Below, piece after piece: positions 57,936 through 64,000 of a DNA stretch of 64,000 nucleotides. The notes under the pieces are model-generated. The model made no database searches. It had not been told where the DNA came from and saw only the letters and a program-made list of their open reading frames with translations. Source of the DNA: Paralvinella palmiformis (Eukaryota > Annelida > Polychaeta > Terebellida > Alvinellidae). The translations under genes and the position numbers were made by a program. The DNA lies in the NCBI GenBank assembly GCA_025642065.1, contig JAODUP010000275.1, positions 680,001 through 744,000 of the forward strand, given 5' to 3'. How positions within the stretch are numbered: the stretch's first letter is position 1; each line of letters opens with the position of its first letter.

Positions 57936-59060
57936 TTAGGCGATGTGATTGTTGCACTGAATGTTCCTTTCAAGTCTAATGCTTTTGTGGGTGGGTAAGG
58001 GAATAATTTCGTCTGATTTTGATAACTCACAAAATTCTTTAGAATGTTCACACAGTGTTTTATGGGTTTTCACATCCACAGTGTTTACACTAGTTCTACT
58101 GTCTATGAACATCACAACATCTACCCTAGCTAGTTGAATGTTAATTGCAGGAATTTTCTCGTCACCTTTTCGTACTACCAGTGAATAATCACAATTACCT
58201 GCGACGTTGCTGACAGAAACTTTATTTGTTTGTTCTCGAGACTTCTTGTGCCAATTATCATGTTTTGTTCTCGGAAATTTTCGCTTACAAAATTTCGAGT
58301 AGTGTCCATACGATTCACATTTGTAACAACGACGATGTTTTGCTGGACACTCATCTTCATGTGGGTACTGACCACCACATTTGAAACAAGTGCGCGAGCC
58401 ACTAGAAAATCTGTCAAATGATTTTTCAGACTGTTTTCTCAGCAAATATTTTCGTCTTGCACCTCCCTTGACACCAATTTGTTTATGTACACGATTTGAC
58501 ATTTCGGCTGTCATTCCACCCTCTATTGTATGAGACTGAGAAAGCGCTAGCTCCATCGATTTACCATGATCTAGCAGTGTTTTCAAGTCCATATGTTTTG
58601 ACAAGCCCTTTTTTCTCAAGCTTTTGGACGTACAACCATGAATCATTTGCGTTTTTACTTCATTTTCCACTGTGCCTTCTGTAAAGTCACAATTGACAGA
58701 CAATTGCTTTAATCTTGTGCAAAACTGATCCAAATTCTTACCTTCTTTCTGACATGCCTGTCTGAAAATGTATCTTTCAAACTCACTGTAATATTTCGGC
58801 ACAAAATAGTCATTCATTTTCGTTTTGACAGCACTGTAATCGTCTTCTTCGTTCTTCAAAGTTTCATAAATGTTATAGCACTCTGCACCCATGTAGTGCA
58901 ATAGCAAAGCTTTTTTTCTTTTCTTCTCTGGTTCCGTATCACGAACGTCCATGGCGGATAACAACACTTAAAAACGACTCAACCACTTCGTCCAACGTGG
59001 ACCGGCATTATTTAAGTCCTCACACTCAAACGTTGGAAATATTGGCAATGCACCTGCCAT
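57936..59060 (-). pseudogene. Gypsy gag with zinc knuckles and protease start
   Basis: The likely start is ATG at 59060 (MAGALPIFPTFE), but that frame is interrupted by a stop near 58972. A 343-aa open stretch continues from 58967 to 57936. It contains a capsid-like region and two adjacent zinc-knuckle motifs, CFKCGGQYPHEDEC and CYKCESYGHYSKFC. The protease region has FIDSRTSVN where the usual Asp-Ser/Thr-Gly triad would be, so Gly is replaced by Arg. Frame is lost after 57936, and the protease continues in another frame (58051-57809). Confidence 0.9.
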
Positions 59061-59118
59061 CGTGTACACACAGATAACGATTAACACAGATAGAGTTCGA
59101 ATAACCTCGTCGCCAATG

Positions 59119-59283
59119 TGATGTTTGTAGATTGTCATCAAGTATATTATTAATAAATCACAGATACAATCTTGACCATCTGGTTTATTCTCTAAACTGT
59201 TTCAGGTCCGTTACAATTCTAAATACCAATATTAAATCCTCGATATAATTAATTGTGGACTGTTATGGATTGACAACATTACA
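59119..59283 (-). repeat. 5' LTR of the Gypsy element
   Basis: 165 bp on the high-coordinate side; TG...CA ends (plus strand TGATGTTTG to AACATTACA). A related solo copy is at 44113-44276. Confidence 0.95.
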
Positions 59284-59288
59284 AGTCC

Positions 59289-61984
59289 TCTGATAAATAT
59301 TAAATTAAATAGCACACGCACGCAAAATCTACTACAATTATATTTCAACAAAATAATGGTCTCTTCATTTTATAAACTTGTACACTTGAGCACGTCCGGG
59401 TACTTGATCAGTTTATGACGTGTCCATGTTTTAGCTTTCTCGGTTCTTAAAGCAAAATATAATTGTAATCGGCGTTCCATAGTTATTCCCGGCACGTCAT
59501 TTCGTATTGTGTATTGATCTCGCCTTTGCACATGGAAAATGTTTATGTGTCAACGTCAGAAATCTGCCCGGTGTTTTTATATTGATTTCTCCCGTCTGCA
59601 TCATTTTTGATGCGATTGGTACCATAACATTAATGGATCAGAAGTACAAGTATGTTCTAGGTTTGTTTATAAATTCATTCGGAATAGTTTTATATAATTT
59701 AGTAGCTTTGATGTTTCCAGTTTGACTTTGCTGAAAGTGACAGTGAATGAATGATAGACTCATAGAGTCTACACTAAGCAGTAGATCTCTAGACCTAACA
59801 CTTACACTGAGCCAGTGATTCTATTATTTATAAGCTATAAAGAATTAGAATCAGTCGTAAAATTCAACAATGATTAAGCACTCATTTGTAAATACCAGCC
59901 ACATTTTATATCCATCTCTTAAGTCCATTATTATCAATTATGATTAAATTAAATATTACAGTTTAATTATTAGTCTACAGTTTCTACTCTTAATTCTATA
60001 ATTATCTATATTACTTCTAGATATGGTTTAGCTCATATCATCATTACTGACATTAGCACAATGACTGGGTTCGTATTTAACATATCAGTTTAATACACAT
60101 GTACATGGAATGATCGATACGGTGTCGCTATTTAATGTAATCAGTCAGGGAACAAACTGAGAAATTAATTCGTGGCTGTGTATTTATTTCAGTATTTGAG
60201 ATCGAATTCGTGATGATGATTTGATTGACCTAAATTGGCACAATGTTTCAAGTGTTTAAATACTTTAATCACAAACCTAAGTACCTAACTAGCTAGATCA
60301 ATTAAGTTAACTTGACACTTGCAAATAGTCCATCAGTGATTTCATGGAATGCATTTCTGTTATGAAAATGTTATATTTTCTTGCCTATTTTGAAAAGGAC
60401 ATAATTATCTTTAATGATAGGAAAATAAAATGTAACTATGTTAGTATATAACAGGTCATAAACTCGAATTTGATGTGCTATATATGTGTGTAGACATTGG
60501 TTTATGTGATGCATAGCTAGTTGTTTATGTTATGTTACACTTAAATATAGACTGGTTGTGAGTCGTTTCGTCGCCACTACCAGTTTGTCGCCAATAAAAA
60601 AGGTATTTTCGTCGCCTATGAGAAGGTCATTTAATTGCCAACTAAAAGTTGTTTCATCGCCAACTAAAAGTCATAGCAGCGATAATTAATAGATATGTAG
60701 CTATCAACTGACAAAAATGGGACAAGAACGCACAACAGAATAAAATGGTTTAATAAAAGAAGCACAAGTAAAAATTGCATAGACCAGTTATATTAGATAT
60801 ATGTGCACATCGTTTTAACAACTCCTGTTACAACCCCCTGTTACCAATTCAGACCATGATTTAGTAATAATTTGTTTTGATTTATTGAAATTTGGGCAAC
60901 AATATCGCAAGGTCACACCATTGAAAACTAATTGTACTTGTGTATTGAAGTATGTGCATGGCCTCTGTTTGGAACAATTTGATTAATTTATACAAGTATA
61001 GAGATTGTTGGCTCTTGGCGCCACTATTCAGCCTTTTTGTGCCATCCTTCGACATTGTTATTAATCTGAATTTGCTGCTCAAAAATGGACCACAAAGAGA
61101 TTGGGAAAAATATTGTTGGCCATCCACTGTCGTTTGAAGTATGTCAGCAGCTGACTGAGTGGCTATGATGGATTGGCACCAAATAAGGACAGAATGTAGG
61201 CTGCTAGGAGAAACGGTATGGTTATCAGTCTATGGCAAAAGTCATAGGTGCTGGTTTTCCTATTGTACGCTATATCTGCATGCCAAGTTCTTGGATCTTG
61301 AGCCACACAGCTTGCTTAAAATAAAAAATACAACCCATCAGTTCGATATCTAGTAATACCTGGCACAGTGATTGCCAGGTTGAGACTTCAAAATCCGCCA
61401 TAATCGGTCCTTACCTTCCCAGACATCACAACGAATACAAGAGGAACGTGCTTCTTATTTTCTCCTGATCGCACAAAAGCATGAATTGAAAATAATTGGG
61501 TAAAAGGTGCTAGAACCAGAAAATATCTGCAATAAGAAACCCATTTGCATTGCCGGTTCATTCAGTTCAAAATCTAGTGATGAGGGATGTTTTGGCCTAT
61601 TAGATTGGCTTGTGTGTTCGCTGTTCGAGCTAAAGTAATAGGCTTTGGCAGTGATGGGCATGGAGCCTCTGGATCCAGGTGTTCATGGATTGCTGATTTC
61701 ACAATTTGGGAGCCTGGAATAAAAGGGTGTCACTGGGTCTCTCTCCTTATTTTGGCTCTGACCTGAGCAACTTCAGTGATGTCGAGAGTTGATGGATCTG
61801 AATATTCAAATGCACCAGGGTAAAAAAAACATTTTTCACCCTAGCTTTACACGTGCATGATACCTGAGTTTCGGACATTGAAGTGCCAACATGTATATGA
61901 CAGCTGCCAATCTTCCTGTCTAGCCTTCGCATATCGGTACGCAGTGTAGGGCGGTAGCGTGTAGCCTGATGGTGTTCTCAAACT
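59289..61984. other. intergenic, no gene seen; short TCGCCAACTAAAAGT repeat
   Basis: A cluster of GTCGCCAA/TCGCCAACTAAAAGT repeats lies at about 60565-60675. Minus-strand open frames at 60882-61127 and 61455-61661 may be decayed transposon coding sequence but show no motif I can name. The frame at 59507-59725 lacks an ATG start. Confidence 0.4.
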
Positions 61985-62205
61985 GGCTGTCTTGACTACT
62001 TTTCTTTTCTCTATGTAAGAATTCTCATTATACAGTTAATGGCATTGTGTACATGTCATCTTTCAAGTGCTTGTCGAACCTAGACTTAAAAGAATTTAGG
62101 GTAGTGGCTGTGATAGCATGATCTGATAATGAGTTCCAGTCCTGAACCACTTGCTGACAGAATGTGTATGATGGTAGTTTATTATCTTGTGTGTGTTGCT
62201 GTTTT
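61985..62205 (-). pseudogene. LINE C-terminal fragment
   Basis: The minus strand reads FCQQVVQDWNSLSDHAI followed by TTLNSFKSRFDKHLKD and a stop, the typical end of a non-LTR RT protein. It is cut at its 5' side by the SINE B copy at 62205-62372, which supplies the first codons of the apparent ORF. Confidence 0.8.
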
Positions 62206-62372
62206 ACGGCCACTTTTGTGCACAAGGTAGGCTAAATGGGCCGAGCGACCACCAAAGGTAATGAGGCGAAGTGAAAGATGAAACAGCCTTCTGACATAGC
62301 CCGGCCGCGGTTTGAACCCAGGTGCTATAGATTTGTGGCCTACTGCACTACCAGTTAGGCCATGGAGGCGAA
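62205..62372 (-). mobile_element. SINE family B copy
   Basis: The reverse complement begins CGCCTCCATGGCCTAACTGG and proceeds through GGTTCAAACCGCGG, GGCTGTTTCATCTTTCAC, CATTTAGCCTACC and AAGTGGCCGTAAAAC. Next to (AT)n at 62375-62413. Confidence 0.9.
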
Positions 62373-62413
<41 letters not shown>

Positions 62414-62417
<4 letters not shown>

Positions 62418-63121
62418 CTGTGTGTGTGTAAATCACTAAATGTGATATTAAATCAAAAGGTTACAATTAATTTGATGTTTTCCTTCCTGTTGTTGTTTAC
62501 ATTTATCCTCTAGTTTAATCACATTATTGTCATACACTGTTGGTAATTTATCTAAGGTTGAAGTATAGAAGTGAGAAGTAAAAATGTTGTATTACTTATT
62601 TGCATCACAAGCCTTGTGGTTGGTTGTATAATGGGAGGCTCACATTTCATATTATTGTCATATAATGACTGTGACTAAATTTCCAGCAGTCTTGTACTGG
62701 TATTCTGACATTTCTTCTGTGACATTGTTCTCACAAATGTCAGTGTTCTAATATTTTATTTTTGGTTCAAAATGCAGTTTTAGGGATTGAAGCCAATTTC
62801 AGCTCCTGAAGTTAGAAACTTCTAGATATAAAATTGGGATTGAAATAAATGTGTTGGATAATCAGACTATCATGAAAAGAGGATGCTACAAGATACAGGA
62901 GGAAAACACTGTTGTGGCATATTTCAAAATATTGCCATGTAAATGGCTCATAACAATATTGTCTAACAATATGGTGTTAGTGTTTCACCTGGATTAGTTC
63001 AAAACATTCATAATTATAAAAGATCACATTAATATTTTGAATGCTATTACACACGAAAACTCTGTATTGAATAAACATTTCAGTTTTGTAACTTAAACTC
63101 CACCATTAAGTAACTTTACTA
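62414..63121. other. no feature recognised
   Basis: AT-rich sequence without ORFs or repeats I can place. Confidence 0.5.
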
Positions 63122-63312
63122 TACAGGTAGTCTACGACCTACGCAACTGCTGACTATTCAACCGGCAGTACGACTTAACGATGATTATAATATCATTACG
63201 CAGTATAATATATGTAAGGTAATTAATTATATCATATGCCAACTTAAGACTAGATCAACTTATGACCAGTCAGTTGTAAGCAATCAAGGTCATAAGTCGA
63301 CAACTACCTGTA
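63122..63312. mobile_element. Tc1/mariner-like MITE
   Basis: Ends TACAGGTAGTCTACGACCTA and, reversed, TACAGGTAGTTGTCGACTTA form terminal inverted repeats with TA on each outer side, the usual Tc1/mariner target. It is 191 bp with no coding capacity. Confidence 0.7.
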
Positions 63313-64000
63313 TGTTGCTATTTATTTTCAGCTGTAACTTATATGAATGAAATTGGGAATAACTGAGTAACTTCATGGAAAATTACATTTATGTAGTTTC
63401 AGCCATTTCTTCCTTTAATATGGGAAAGTGTTTATCATTTATGGGGATAAACTTTGTAAAAACCATGATTTTACGGCGCAGAGAGAAATCTCTCAAACTC
63501 AATTGGAAGTGACTTCCTAATAATAATTACTGTTCACTATTTTCTGTCTGTTGTCTAGGAGATTGGAGTTTAACCTAAGTTAAACTTGTTTAGCCCAATT
63601 AAGTCCAGGTTAAACAGGGTTTTTTTCCCCCCTATCACAAATCTGTCTCAGTAATTGTATTTTTGTGGAGGTGGAATATATTATAATTATTGTCTTTAGA
63701 ACCAAGTTCTTGAAAGTCGTGAGAGGTAACATAAATCAGTTGTCATTGATATACGAGTAATACTTTAAATATTGAATTTTAGAGACTTTTGCAGGTCCAC
63801 AAACTTTGTGTCATCTACATGAATAATAATAATAATAAGAAGAGTTTAAACAAGGATGTAGGTGTAAAATGAGACTGGATGAATATAATAATACATGTAA
63901 CATCTTTCATCAATGATTGTTTTGAAGTAGGGTACATATCTCTCTGCAGGATGTAGATTTTGGGTTGGATTAATCTAATTAATTGTTTATAAGTTTCGTT
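63313..64000. other. no feature recognised
   Basis: AT-rich DNA. A T/C run at 63620-63632 and (AAT)n near 63822-63836 are the only low-complexity tracts. No coding exon is evident at the window end. Confidence 0.5.

Larger units (their letters stand above)
54617..59288 (-). mobile_element. complete but inactive Gypsy-type LTR retrotransposon
   Basis: LTRs at 54622-54788 and 59119-59283 lie in direct orientation and are bounded outside by the 5-bp target duplication AGTCC (54617-54621 and 59284-59288). The element reads on the minus strand. A start CATTGGCGACGAGG (59118-59105, primer-binding region) follows the 5' LTR. A purine tract ending GTAGGGGGGGGGA precedes the 3' LTR (about 54789-54803). 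The gene order is gag, protease, RT, RNase H, integrase, as in Ty3/Gypsy; no envelope gene is seen. Frameshifts and a changed protease site inactivate it. The two LTRs differ by about six substitutions and one 2-bp indel. Confidence 0.95.

Noticed and set aside
59507..59725. 72-aa ORF with hydrophobic segments
   Set aside because: No ATG start at its beginning, no splice support or homology; probably chance in AT-rich DNA.

Overview
This is eukaryotic genomic DNA from an invertebrate, most likely a lophotrochozoan and probably a mollusc. Genes are split by GT-AG introns. The DNA is AT-rich and full of microsatellites, tRNA-derived SINEs and decayed LINEs, and the one clearly recognisable gene is a bilaterian-type cysteine string protein. 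The phylum is inferred from overall character; the sequence does not prove it.

Layout. (1) 1-1318: two LINE reverse-transcriptase fragments; 2195-2875: paired inverted 16-bp minisatellite arrays. (2) 4890-25563, plus strand: the main gene, a cysteine string protein (DNAJC5/CSP), with an NRF-1/ETS-type promoter, five constant coding exons, and two homologous mutually exclusive last exons (6a at 19844-20035, 6b at 21918-22103). There is also a possible 24-nt cassette microexon at 19400-19423. The introns carry LINE 3' ends, SINEs, a hAT-like remnant and several hairpins. (3) 25564-33739: gene-poor, with a long foldback around (AT)n at 26665-26775. (4) 34335-35684, plus strand: a Ser/Thr-rich single-pass membrane protein with its upstream end missing and a splice-phase conflict before its cytoplasmic exon. 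(5) 36700-39800: microsatellites, a 34-bp tandem array and a CTCA tract. (6) 40420-43016, plus strand: a four-exon gene for an unrecognised secreted 177-aa protein with 12 cysteines; intron 3 holds a 17-unit 32-bp minisatellite. (7) 44113-48240: a solo LTR, two SINEs and a decayed LINE. (8) 50198-53001: a frameshifted THAP-domain remnant, a 79-bp x4 tandem array next to a dispersed repeat, and a 129-aa minus-strand ORF. (9) 54617-59288: a complete but inactivated Gypsy-type LTR retrotransposon on the minus strand, bounded by AGTCC target duplications. (10) 59289-64000: LINE and SINE fragments and a Tc1/mariner-like MITE.

The genes show no operon-like organisation. CSP is a synaptic-vesicle or exocytic co-chaperone of Hsc70. 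The Ser/Thr-rich membrane protein and the Cys-rich secreted protein look unrelated to it. The best leads are the duplicated alternative C-terminal exons of CSP, its possible microexon, and the unrecognised Cys-rich secreted protein.
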